From Microbacterium sp. LWS13-1.2 (GTDB lineage: Bacteria; Actinomycetota; Actinomycetes; Actinomycetales; Microbacteriaceae), in NCBI RefSeq assembly GCF_040144835.1, contig NZ_CP151632.1, positions 2,418,001-2,482,000 of the forward strand: a stretch of 64,000 nt of DNA, in the 5' to 3' direction. The position numbers and the translations under genes are program-made. Positions 57,165 to 64,000 of the stretch are shown piece by piece; within the stretch, counting starts at the first letter, position 1, and each line of letters opens with the position of its first letter. The notes under the pieces are model-generated. The model saw nothing but the letters and a program-made list of their open reading frames with translations. It did not search any database and was not told the DNA's origin.

Positions 57165-58384
57165 CCCGTGTGGTGCTCCTCGGCGGCGGCTACGTGACGC
57201 TGCACGCCTATGCGACGCTCGTGCGGCGCCGTGCGCGCGACGTCCGCCGCGGCGACCTCGAGATCGTCGTGATCTCGGCCGATCACGCGCACCGGTTCCA
57301 CGGCTTCACGGGTGAGCTCGTCGCCGGGATGATCGACTCCGACCGCGTCGCCACTCCCCTCGCGGAGGCGATGCCGCTTGCCCGCATCATCGGCGGCCGG
57401 GCCCTGAGCATCGACACCGTCCACCAATCGGTGTCGTACCGGTGCGGCGAGAACCCGGTCGAGGCGCTGACCTACGATCACCTCGTGGTGGGCACCGGAG
57501 CGAAGGAACCGGCGTCGGAGGTCGCCGGGCTCGAGCAGTACGGCCGCACGCTGCGGGGCCCTGACGAGATCGCCGCACTCGCCGACCATCTCGGGACGGT
57601 TCCGGGATCGCCCGTCGTCGTGGCCGGGGGCGGGATCGCGGGCGCCGAGCTCGCCGCGGCCATCGCCGACCGCGGGCATCCGGTCACCCTCGTGCACTCA
57701 GGGAACCGGATCCTCGGCGAGTGGTCCGATCAGCCGGGGCTAGTAGCGCGTGCAGAGAAGGAGCTCGACCGCCTGGGCGTACGGGTGATGCCGGGCGCGC
57801 GTCTCACCGAGGTCACGCCGACGACCGCGGTGCTGTTCGACGGCACGACCCTCACCACGGCGACCGTCGTCGCGGCGACCGGGCAACGTCCCGTGTACCT
57901 CCCGGGGCTCGATCCGTGGCGAGACGAGCGCGGACGACTGCGGACGGGACGCACGCTCGCCGTCAGGTATGGCGTGTGGGCAGCCGGCGACGGTGCACGC
58001 GTGGAGCACCCCAGGAACCGGGAACCCGTGCCGGCCAACGCGCTGTGGGCCATCAAGGGCGGCGACCACATCGGCCGCGCGATCGCACGGCGACTGAGCG
58101 GAAAGACGCCCCGGGCCTTCACGTATCGAGGGCTGGGCCGCGCGGCCTCGTTCGGCTACGGCCGGGGCATCTCGGAGCTGTACGGCGTGCCGTTCACCGG
58201 TGCGCTCGCGTGGCTGCTGCGGCTGGTGTTCTTCCTGCGCTTCATGCCCTCGCGGGCTCGCGCGGCCGGGGTCGTGTCCGACCTCGCGCGCTTCGCCGTC
58301 ACCCCGCGCCGCGGACGCGTGCGCGCCGTTCAGGTCGGGACGCGGTCGGCCTCACGCCCCGCCGTGAGCACCGAGGCGGCGTGA
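57161..58384 (+). CDS. NDH-2-like FAD-dependent oxidoreductase
   Basis: A 407-residue two-Rossmann-fold flavoprotein. The FAD-binding GGGYVTLHA is at residues 8-16, the NAD-binding VVVAGGGIAGAELAAAIA near residues 147-164, and GVWAAGDGARVE closes the FAD site. A C-terminal hydrophobic segment (LAWLLRLVFFLRFM) may attach it to the membrane, as in type II NADH dehydrogenases. It is translationally coupled to the acyl-ACP-reductase-like gene. Confidence 0.82.
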   Translation: MTRVVLLGGGYVTLHAYATLVRRRARDVRRGDLEIVVISADHAHRFHGFTGELVAGMIDSDRVATPLAEAMPLARIIGGRALSIDTVHQSVSYRCGENPVEALTYDHLVVGTGAKEPASEVAGLEQYGRTLRGPDEIAALADHLGTVPGSPVVVAGGGIAGAELAAAIADRGHPVTLVHSGNRILGEWSDQPGLVARAEKELDRLGVRVMPGARLTEVTPTTAVLFDGTTLTTATVVAATGQRPVYLPGLDPWRDERGRLRTGRTLAVRYGVWAAGDGARVEHPRNREPVPANALWAIKGGDHIGRAIARRLSGKTPRAFTYRGLGRAASFGYGRGISELYGVPFTGALAWLLRLVFFLRFMPSRARAAGVVSDLARFAVTPRRGRVRAVQVGTRSASRPAVSTEAA

Positions 58385-58394
58385 GTGCCGCGGG

Positions 58395-59114
58395 TCACGC
58401 CCAGCGACGGCACCACTCGTACATGACGACGGCCGCGGCGGCGCTCGCGTTCATCGACCGGGTCGAGCCGTACTGCTGGATCTGGACGGTGGCGGATGCC
58501 GCGGCCAGCGCCTCGGGCGAGAGCCCCGGGCCCTCCTGACCGAACAGCAGCACGCACGCCTCCGGCAGATCGGCCGCCGGGAGGGGCTTCGACCCCTCGA
58601 CGTTGTCGATCGCGATCACCGGCAAGGATGCGGCATCCGCCCACTGCACGAACGCCTCGACCGTCTCGTGGTGGCGCACGTGCTGATAGCGGTCGGTGAC
58701 CATGGCCCCTCGACGGTTCCACCGGCGCTTGCCGATAATGTGCACCTCGGCGGCCAGGAACGCGTTGGCGCTGCGCACGATCGAGCCGATGTTCATGTCG
58801 TGCTGCCAGTTCTCGATTGCGACGTGGAACGCGTGCCGGCGCATGTCGAGGTCGGCGACGATGGCGTCCATCGTCCAGTAGCGGTAGGCGTCGACGACGT
58901 TTCGCGCGTCGCCGTGCGCCAGCAGCTCGGGGTCGTACCGCGGGTCGTCGGGCCACGCGTCGGGCCCGCCCGGCCAAGGGCCGACGCCCACCGGGAGCGT
59001 CGGTTCGGCCGGCTCGGCAGCGGGTTCCAGACCGGATCCCGGCCCGGGCTCGGGCGCGGAGTCGGGCCCGGGCTCGGGCGCGGAGTCGGGCGCGGTCGCG
59101 TCGGGCGGGGTCAC
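58395..59114 (-). CDS. TrmH/SpoU-family RNA methyltransferase
   Basis: A SPOUT-fold RNA 2'-O-methyltransferase of 239 residues. The three SpoU motifs are visible: NWQHDMNIGSIVRSANAF, LLFGQEGPGLS and the C-terminal QQYGSTRSMNASAAAAVVMYEW. The first 35 residues are low complexity (PDSAPEPGPDSAPEPGPGSG), coded by 18-bp direct repeats, so the true start may lie further in. GTG 59114 is given. The target RNA is not deducible. Confidence 0.9.
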   Translation of the reverse strand: MTPPDATAPDSAPEPGPDSAPEPGPGSGLEPAAEPAEPTLPVGVGPWPGGPDAWPDDPRYDPELLAHGDARNVVDAYRYWTMDAIVADLDMRRHAFHVAIENWQHDMNIGSIVRSANAFLAAEVHIIGKRRWNRRGAMVTDRYQHVRHHETVEAFVQWADAASLPVIAIDNVEGSKPLPAADLPEACVLLFGQEGPGLSPEALAAASATVQIQQYGSTRSMNASAAAAVVMYEWCRRWA

Positions 59115-59156
59115 CGGCCCAGGCTATCCGCGCCCGCCCCGCCGCGGCTTGATTCC

Positions 59157-59353
59157 GGTCGTTGAGCGAGCGAGGAACGTGGTCGTTGAGCGAGCTTGCG
59201 AGTCGAAGTGCAGAGACGAAACGCCTCAGACCTTCTCGCAAGCCCGAGGCGTTTCGTCTCGGTCGCCGGCGCTCCCTCGCTCAACGAGCGGAATCAGGCC
59301 GGTCACCGCGTTTCGTCTCGATCGCTGACGCTCCCTCGCTCAACGACGGGAAC
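59157..59353. repeat. Interspersed repeat cluster upstream of mntH
   Basis: Two forward copies and two inverted copies (one with GTCTCGGTCGCCGGCGCTCC, one with GTCTCGATCGCTGACGCTCC) fill most of the 278-bp gap and end just before the MntR boxes. Confidence 0.9.
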
Positions 59354-59357
59354 CGTC

Positions 59358-59401
59358 TTTTCGGTGCACCGAAAAACGGCTAGGGTTTCGGTGTGCCGAA
59401 A
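59358..59401. promoter_or_regulatory. Two tandem MntR boxes upstream of mntH
   Basis: TTTTCGGTGCACCGAAAA (59358-59375) is a perfect 18-bp palindrome. TTTCGGTGTGCCGAAA (59386-59401) is a second, slightly imperfect one, 27 bp centre to centre, and it overlaps the GTG start of mntH. The form suits DtxR/MntR-type repressors. The regulator is encoded just downstream at 60944. Confidence 0.75.
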
Positions 59402-60892
59402 ACTGCCGAAGCTGTCAGGATGCCGCCCGCCACCACCAGCCGCCGCTCGCTGCCCCGCCTGGCGTGGCTGATCGGTCCTGCGCTCGTGGCCGGCGTCGCG
59501 TATCTCGACCCCGGCAACGTGGCCAGCAACATGACGGCCGGCGCCCGCTACGGCTACCTGCTGGTCTGGGTGGTCGTGCTCGGCAACGTCATGGCCTGGC
59601 TCATCCAGTACCTCTCCGCCAAGCTCGGCATCGTCACGGGCAAGAGCCTGCCCGAGACCCTCGGCGGCCGCATCCGCTCGAAGTGGGGTCGCCGCGCCTA
59701 CTGGCTGCAGGCCGAGCTGGTCGCGATGGCGACCGACATCGCCGAGGTGATCGGCGGCGCGGTCGCACTGAACCTGCTGTTCGGCATCCCGCTCCTGTGG
59801 GGCGGCGTGATCACCGGCACCGTGTCGATCGCGCTGCTGCTGATCCAGTCCCGCCGCGGCCCGCGGCCCTTCGAGTTCGTGATCATCGGGCTGCTCGCCA
59901 TCATCGCGATCGGCTTCTCGTTCGGCGTCTTCGTCGCGCCGCCCGACGGCGCCAGCGTCGTGGCCGGTCTCGTGCCGCGCTTCGAGGGCACCGACTCCGT
60001 GCTGCTGGCAGCCTCGATCCTCGGCGCGACGATCATGCCGCACGCCATCTACGCGCACAGCGCGCTGGCACGCGACCGCTTCGCGCCCCGCGTCGCCTCC
60101 GCTCCGGCTCCGGCCACGCCGACGCCGGGCAACCTCCCGGGTTTGGGGCGCACGGCGTCTGTTTGGGGCGCACGGCGTGCGCCCCAAACGGACGGCGCGC
60201 GCCCCAAACCCGACACCGATACCAACACCGAACCCGACACCGCCATCGCCACGGGTCCTGCGGCTCCGCCCCCCTACGGGGCCGCGCTCAGCGACCGGTC
60301 CGCACCCGACGCGACGCTGGCCGAGCTGCGCGGCATCCCGACCCGGCGCCTGCTGCGCGCGACGAAGTGGGACGTCTCCATCGCGATGCTCATCGCCGGC
60401 ACCGTGAACCTCTGCATCCTGCTGCTCGCCGCGGCGAACCTGGCCGGCGTGCCGGGCACCGACTCGCTCGAGGGCGCGTACGCCGCGCTCTATGCGGGGC
60501 TCGGTCCGCTGGTGGCGACGCTGTTCGCCGTCGGGCTGCTGGCGAGCGGGCTGGCGAGCACGTCGGTCGGCGCCTACGCCGGCGCCGAGATCATGCACGG
60601 TCTGCTGCACATCCGCGTGCCGCTCCTGGCCCGCCGCCTCGTGACCCTCATCCCGGCGCTCGTGATCCTCGCGATCGGCTTCGACCCGACGGTGGCGCTG
60701 GTACTGAGCCAGGTCGTGCTGTCTTTCGGCATCCCGTTCGCGCTGGTGCCGCTGGTGGCGCTGACCGCGAACCGCGAGATCCTCGGCGGGTTCCGCAACC
60801 GGGCGTGGACGACGATCGCCGGCATCGCGGCATCCGTGTTCCTCATCGCGCTCAACGGCGTGCTGCTCTTCCTCGTCCTATCGGGGGCGTGA
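59393..60892 (+). CDS. mntH: Nramp-family manganese transporter
   Basis: An Nramp divalent-metal/proton symporter of 499 residues with about 11 helices. The metal-site motifs YLDPGNVASNM in helix 1 and TIMPHAIYAHS in helix 6 are intact. Relatives are about 410-430 residues; the extra length is a hydrophilic loop between helices 6 and 7 (about residues 240-300), where a 75-bp palindromic repeat (60138-60212) is read in frame as LGRTASVWGARRAPQTDG and onward. GTG 59393 lies within the second MntR box, so the mRNA is probably leaderless or nearly so. Confidence 0.9.
   Translation: MPKTAEAVRMPPATTSRRSLPRLAWLIGPALVAGVAYLDPGNVASNMTAGARYGYLLVWVVVLGNVMAWLIQYLSAKLGIVTGKSLPETLGGRIRSKWGRRAYWLQAELVAMATDIAEVIGGAVALNLLFGIPLLWGGVITGTVSIALLLIQSRRGPRPFEFVIIGLLAIIAIGFSFGVFVAPPDGASVVAGLVPRFEGTDSVLLAASILGATIMPHAIYAHSALARDRFAPRVASAPAPATPTPGNLPGLGRTASVWGARRAPQTDGARPKPDTDTNTEPDTAIATGPAAPPPYGAALSDRSAPDATLAELRGIPTRRLLRATKWDVSIAMLIAGTVNLCILLLAAANLAGVPGTDSLEGAYAALYAGLGPLVATLFAVGLLASGLASTSVGAYAGAEIMHGLLHIRVPLLARRLVTLIPALVILAIGFDPTVALVLSQVVLSFGIPFALVPLVALTANREILGGFRNRAWTTIAGIAASVFLIALNGVLLFLVLSGA
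60138..60212. repeat. 75-bp palindromic element inside mntH
   Basis: Bounded by CGGGTTTGGGGCGC and GCGCCCCAAACCCG, with a second nested pair inside. It has the same length and layout as the three units at 2895-2969, 3154-3228 and 3413-3487 upstream of pcaH. It keeps the mntH frame open (75 = 25 codons). Confidence 0.85.
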
Positions 60893-60943
60893 GCCGCGAC
60901 CTCGCGCCTGAAGCAGCACGAGGGAGCCCGGTACTCTGAATCC

Positions 60944-61591
60944 GTGGCCTCTCCTGCCGTCGACGACTACCTCAAGACGATCTACCACCACACCGAGTGG
61001 CAGGACGACCGCATCACGCCGTCGCAGCTGGCCGCCGAACTGGGACTCGCGCCGTCGAGCGTCACCGAGATGGTGCAGAAGCTCGCCGCGCAGGGGCTCG
61101 TCACCCACCGCCCGTACGGTCCCATCGCCCTGTCGGACGACGGCGAGCGCCGCGCGGCCACCATCATCCGCCGGCACCGGCTCATCGAGACGTGGCTCGT
61201 GCGGGAGTTCGGCTACGCCTGGGACGAGGTGCACGACGAGGCCGAGGTGCTGGAGCACGCCATCAGCGACCGGCTGCTCGAGGGCATCGACGAGCGCCTC
61301 GGACGGCCCCGCTTCGACCCCCACGGCGATGCGATCCCGGATGCCGCGGGCCACGTCCACCGTGAACCCTTCGTCGTGCTCGGCGGGGCGTCAGCCGGTC
61401 ACACCGGTCGGGTGCTCCGCGTCAGCGACCGCGACCCCGAGCTGCTGCGGGCCGTCGAGTCGGCCGGCGTCGCGGTCGGCGCGACGGTGACGGTGACGTC
61501 CGCCGCAGCCCTGCGGATCGGTGAGGTCGAAGTGATCCTCCCCCGCGCCGCCGGCGACGCCGTATGGCTCAGCGTCGACCCCGAGGTCTGA
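60944..61591 (+). CDS. mntR: DtxR-family manganese-dependent repressor
   Basis: A 215-residue DtxR/MntR-type repressor: N-terminal winged helix (VDDYLKTIYHHTEW, then SQLAAELGLAPSSVTEMVQKLAAQ), metal-site and dimer helices (HRLIETWLVREFGYAWDEVHDEAE with the conserved His/Glu residues), and a C-terminal FeoA/SH3-like domain. The GTG at 60944 has AGGGAG upstream. Its presence 51 nt after mntH explains the two palindromes before mntH. Confidence 0.9.
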   Translation: MASPAVDDYLKTIYHHTEWQDDRITPSQLAAELGLAPSSVTEMVQKLAAQGLVTHRPYGPIALSDDGERRAATIIRRHRLIETWLVREFGYAWDEVHDEAEVLEHAISDRLLEGIDERLGRPRFDPHGDAIPDAAGHVHREPFVVLGGASAGHTGRVLRVSDRDPELLRAVESAGVAVGATVTVTSAAALRIGEVEVILPRAAGDAVWLSVDPEV

Positions 61592-61735
61592 GCGATCGCG
61601 CCCCCACCGGCAGCGCTGTTGCGTGGGATCCGGGGTCCGGGGTCGCTCGTGTCCCGGATTCCGCCCTTACTGCGCCGAGTCGCGCCGCATGCGGTGCCTG
61701 GACCAAGCGATGGTGGGACGTGCGGGCTGTGACGG

Positions 61736-62677
61736 TCAGCGCTCCGCGACCTCGAAGGACCAGTGCACGCCGGTGGCCGTCTCGGCCACGTCCCAGAGGC
61801 GTGCGCCCACCACGGGATCACGGGTGATTTTGGCGGCCTTCTGCCGACGCGGCTCGCCGCGCGAGCCGGTGCGCGGTCCCCAGAACTCCCCGCCCTCGAT
61901 CTCGGGGTCGGTGAGCGCCCGCACGAGCGACCAGGCGCCGCGCTCCTTGGACTGCGCGATGGCGGCCTGCAGGTTGTCGCGGAACCGCTTGGCGCGCGAG
62001 GGTTCGTTGACCCCGACGATGCCGGGCGTCCGGCCGCCGGTCGAGTAGCCCGGGTGGGCGACGACGCTCGCCACGGGAACGCCCGCTGCGCGCAGGCGCC
62101 GGTCGGCCTCGAAGCCCAGCGCGGCCGTGGCGACCTTCGACTGGACGTACGCGCGCCACGCGGTGTAGCCGTCGGCCAGCTGCGGGTCGACCGGGTCGTA
62201 GGGCGTGAGCGACGTCGACATGCTGCCGAGCCACACCATCCGGCCCGAGGCGTCCGCCAGCGCGGTCAGCAGCTCGCCGGCGAGCGCGTAGTGGCCGAGG
62301 GCATTCGTCGCGAACACGACCTCGTTGCCGTCGATCGTGGTCTCGCGGGTCTTCGGGGGGTGGACGATGCCAGCGTTCAGCAGGACGCCGTCCAGGCCGC
62401 CCTTGCCGCGCACGCTCGCGGCCGCCGAGCGCACCGATGCGAGGTTGCTGGTGTCGAGGATGAGCGGCTCGGTCGCATCGGTCGCGGCATCCGGAACCCG
62501 TCGGCGGATCGCCGCGCGCGCGGCCGACAGCCGGTTCGGATGGCGCGCCGACATGAGCACCTGTGCGCCCGCGCGCACCAGCTGCTCCGACGCGAAGTAG
62601 CCGAGGCCGGCGTTGGATCCGGTCACGAGGTACACGCGTCCGGAGAGGTCGGGAAGGCTCCGGGGGTCCCACGTCAC
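61736..62677 (-). CDS. SDR-family oxidoreductase
   Basis: A 313-residue SDR of the retinol-dehydrogenase/protochlorophyllide-reductase-like type. The cofactor motif TGSNAGLG, the LNAG motif (VLLNAGIV) and NALGHYAL are seen. In place of the usual Y-x3-K, AWRAYVQSKVA supplies Tyr and Lys. GTG 62677 was chosen; GTG 62704 is possible but would run into the divergent gene's promoter. The substrate is unknown. Confidence 0.85.
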   Translation of the reverse strand: MTWDPRSLPDLSGRVYLVTGSNAGLGYFASEQLVRAGAQVLMSARHPNRLSAARAAIRRRVPDAATDATEPLILDTSNLASVRSAAASVRGKGGLDGVLLNAGIVHPPKTRETTIDGNEVVFATNALGHYALAGELLTALADASGRMVWLGSMSTSLTPYDPVDPQLADGYTAWRAYVQSKVATAALGFEADRRLRAAGVPVASVVAHPGYSTGGRTPGIVGVNEPSRAKRFRDNLQAAIAQSKERGAWSLVRALTDPEIEGGEFWGPRTGSRGEPRRQKAAKITRDPVVGARLWDVAETATGVHWSFEVAER

Positions 62678-62717
62678 GGCTTCGACCCTACGCCCGCGCG
62701 CCACTTAGTCTGGACGC

Positions 62718-63527
62718 ATGCGCACGCGGTCCGACATCGAATGCTGGCTCACCGACATGGACGGCGTGCTGGTGCATGAGAACACCCCCGTTCCCGGGGC
62801 CTCCGCACTGCTGCAGCAGTGGCGCGACCAGGGCGTGCCCTTCCTCGTGCTGACCAACAACTCCATCTTCACGCCGCGGGATCTGTCGGCGCGGCTGCGC
62901 GCTTCGGGGCTCATCGTTCCGGAGGAATCGATCTGGACCTCCGCGCTCGCGACCGCCGACTTCCTGCGCTCGCAGATGCCCGGCGGCACGGCGTTCGTCA
63001 TCGGCGAGGCCGGCCTCACAACAGCCCTTCACGAGGCCGGCTTCATCATGACCGAGACGAACCCCGACTACGTCGTCGTCGGCGAGACCCGCAACTACTC
63101 CTTCGAGGCGATCACCAAGGCGATCCGCTTCCTCGGCGCCGGCGCCCGCTTCATCGCGACCAATCCCGACGCGACCGGCCCGTCCACCGAGGGCGTGCTG
63201 CCCGCGACCGGCGCCATCTCGGCCCTCATCACGAAGGCGACCGGCATGGAGCCGTACGTCGTCGGCAAGCCGAACCCCATGATGTTCCGCTCCGCGCTCA
63301 ACCGCATCGGCGCGCACTCCGAGAACACCGGCATGATCGGCGACCGCATGGACACCGACGTCGTCGCCGGCATCGAGGCGGGCCTGCACACCGTGCTGGT
63401 GCTCACCGGAATCAGCGACGCGGCCGAGATCGCGCGCTACCCGTTCCGCCCCGACGAGGTGCTCGACTCGGTCGCCGACCTCCTCGACCTCGAGCCCGTC
63501 GAGTCCGAGGACCCCGAGCTGCTGTAG
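62718..63527 (+). CDS. HAD-IIA phosphatase, NagD-like
   Basis: A 269-residue HAD-superfamily phosphatase with a type IIA cap. The motifs are TDMDGVLVHENTPVPGA (motif I, nucleophile Asp), LTNNS (motif II), VVGKPNPMMF (motif III Lys) and GDRMDTDVVAG (motif IV). NagD-type enzymes clean up phosphorylated sugars or nucleotides. The ATG at 62718 lies close to the divergent SDR start. Confidence 0.92.
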   Translation: MRTRSDIECWLTDMDGVLVHENTPVPGASALLQQWRDQGVPFLVLTNNSIFTPRDLSARLRASGLIVPEESIWTSALATADFLRSQMPGGTAFVIGEAGLTTALHEAGFIMTETNPDYVVVGETRNYSFEAITKAIRFLGAGARFIATNPDATGPSTEGVLPATGAISALITKATGMEPYVVGKPNPMMFRSALNRIGAHSENTGMIGDRMDTDVVAGIEAGLHTVLVLTGISDAAEIARYPFRPDEVLDSVADLLDLEPVESEDPELL

Positions 63528-63574
63528 GCCCCGAGCGGCGGCAGCCCCAACTTCTGCTCTGACGCGCCGGCCGC

Positions 63575-63700
63575 GGCATCCGTCGGTCGCAGTTGAGGTG
63601 CCGCGCGTCCTCAGATGAGGAAACATGCCGAAATGCGGAGCGAACGGCCTGTTGAGCGCCTCATCTCGGCTCACGTCCTCAGTTGAGGAGCGGATGCCGC
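63575..63700. repeat. CTCAGTTGAGG-type palindromic repeats
   Basis: CCTCAGATGAGGAAAC and CCTCAGTTGAGGAG palindromes with CTCGGCTCACGTCCTCA between. The layout matches 5605-5765, including the order of elements. Confidence 0.7.
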
Positions 63701-63709
63701 AGCCCTCCT

Positions 63710-64000
63710 CTACGCCAGCTCGAGACCCGCGCGCAGTTCCGCGTCCAGCACGAGGTCCGCCCCGTCCAGGCGCGTGCGCACCTCGGGGTCGAGCACCAGG
63801 TCTGCCGCGGCGAGCGCCTCTTCGAGCTGGGCGACGCTCGAGATGCCGACCACCGGGATCACCGGCACCGGCCCCCCGAGCAGCCACGCGAGCGCGACCT
63901 GGTTGGGGGGCGCGCCGATCTCGGCGGCGACGTCGTGCAGCACGCGCACACGCTCACGGTTCGACGCGTGGCGCATCGGCGCCCACAGCGGCTTGTCGTC
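63710..64000 (-). CDS. Aldo/keto reductase, C-terminal part (5' end outside window)
   Basis: The last 96 residues of an aldo/keto reductase-type protein; the frame is open to the right edge. AAEIGAPPNQVALAWLLGGPVPVIPVVGISSVAQLEEALAA is the typical C-terminal cofactor region (about residues 25-66 of the visible part), where the Ser/Arg-type NADPH contacts normally occur. The catalytic Asp-Tyr-Lys-His residues lie beyond the window. Confidence 0.85.
   Translation of the reverse strand, partial: DDKPLWAPMRHASNRERVRVLHDVAAEIGAPPNQVALAWLLGGPVPVIPVVGISSVAQLEEALAAADLVLDPEVRTRLDGADLVLDAELRAGLELA

Overview
The window is very GC-rich DNA with dense, often overlapping genes, frequent GTG starts and actinobacterial families (a DUF222/HNH protein, a DtxR-type manganese regulator, PhdE/CouN-type amidohydrolase, PaaX and IclR regulators). 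Together with abundant intergenic repeats beginning GGTCGTTGAGCGAGCGAG, this suggests a Microbacterium-like member of the Microbacteriaceae. The genus is an inference. No rRNA, tRNA, CRISPR array, integrase or transposase was seen.

Region 1 (1-7.1 kb) is the protocatechuate branch: pcaHGB for ring opening between C3 and C4, two IclR regulators, and pobA converting 4-hydroxybenzoate to protocatechuate. Region 2 (7.2-15.1 kb) resembles the Corynebacterium phd / Rhodococcus cou clusters for hydroxycinnamates: MFS importer, MarR regulator, SDR, amidohydrolase, acyl-CoA dehydrogenase, MaoC hydratase, CoA ligase and a frameshifted DUF3237 gene. Region 3 (15.2-19.6 kb) is an ABC importer of the nitrate/sulfonate type with a PaaX-like regulator.

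Region 4 (19.9-24 kb) is a one-carbon module: metF, purU and a tetrahydrofolate-dependent O-demethylase (LigM/DesA type), then a PadR regulator. Region 5 (24.3-30.9 kb) is accessory: a DUF222/HNH protein, a DUF998 membrane protein, a gene-poor 1.2 kb, and a lower-GC methylase/HNH endonuclease pair whose 3' ends overlap.

Region 6 (30.9-51.4 kb) is the most notable. It holds an aldehyde dehydrogenase and GntR regulator, a five-gene Liv-type ABC importer, a second and a third O-demethylase, two IclR regulators, a DUF1932 dehydrogenase, a secreted tannase/feruloyl-esterase homologue, and the three post-cleavage enzymes of gallate catabolism (GalB, GalC, GalD). These run straight into a two-domain VOC extradiol dioxygenase, followed by a MetE-like methyltransferase. 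No LigAB/DesB/GalA-type dioxygenase is present, so the VOC enzyme is the natural candidate for ring opening of gallate or 3-O-methylgallate.

Read together, the genes form one funnel. Hydroxycinnamates and aldehydes become 4-hydroxybenzoate, vanillate or syringate. Methoxyl groups move to tetrahydrofolate and leave through MetF/PurU or the MetE-like enzyme. The rings are then opened by PcaHG or by the VOC enzyme. Recurring palindromes upstream of these units suggest shared control by the GntR and IclR regulators.

Region 7 (51.6-64 kb) is mostly housekeeping: a beta-lactamase-fold protein lacking its catalytic Ser and Lys, an M13 metallopeptidase, a MATE exporter, an acyl-ACP-reductase-like protein with an NDH-2-like flavoprotein, a TrmH methyltransferase, mntH and mntR, an SDR, a NagD-type phosphatase and the end of an aldo/keto reductase. 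mntH carries a 75-bp palindromic element in frame that also occurs three times upstream of pcaH.
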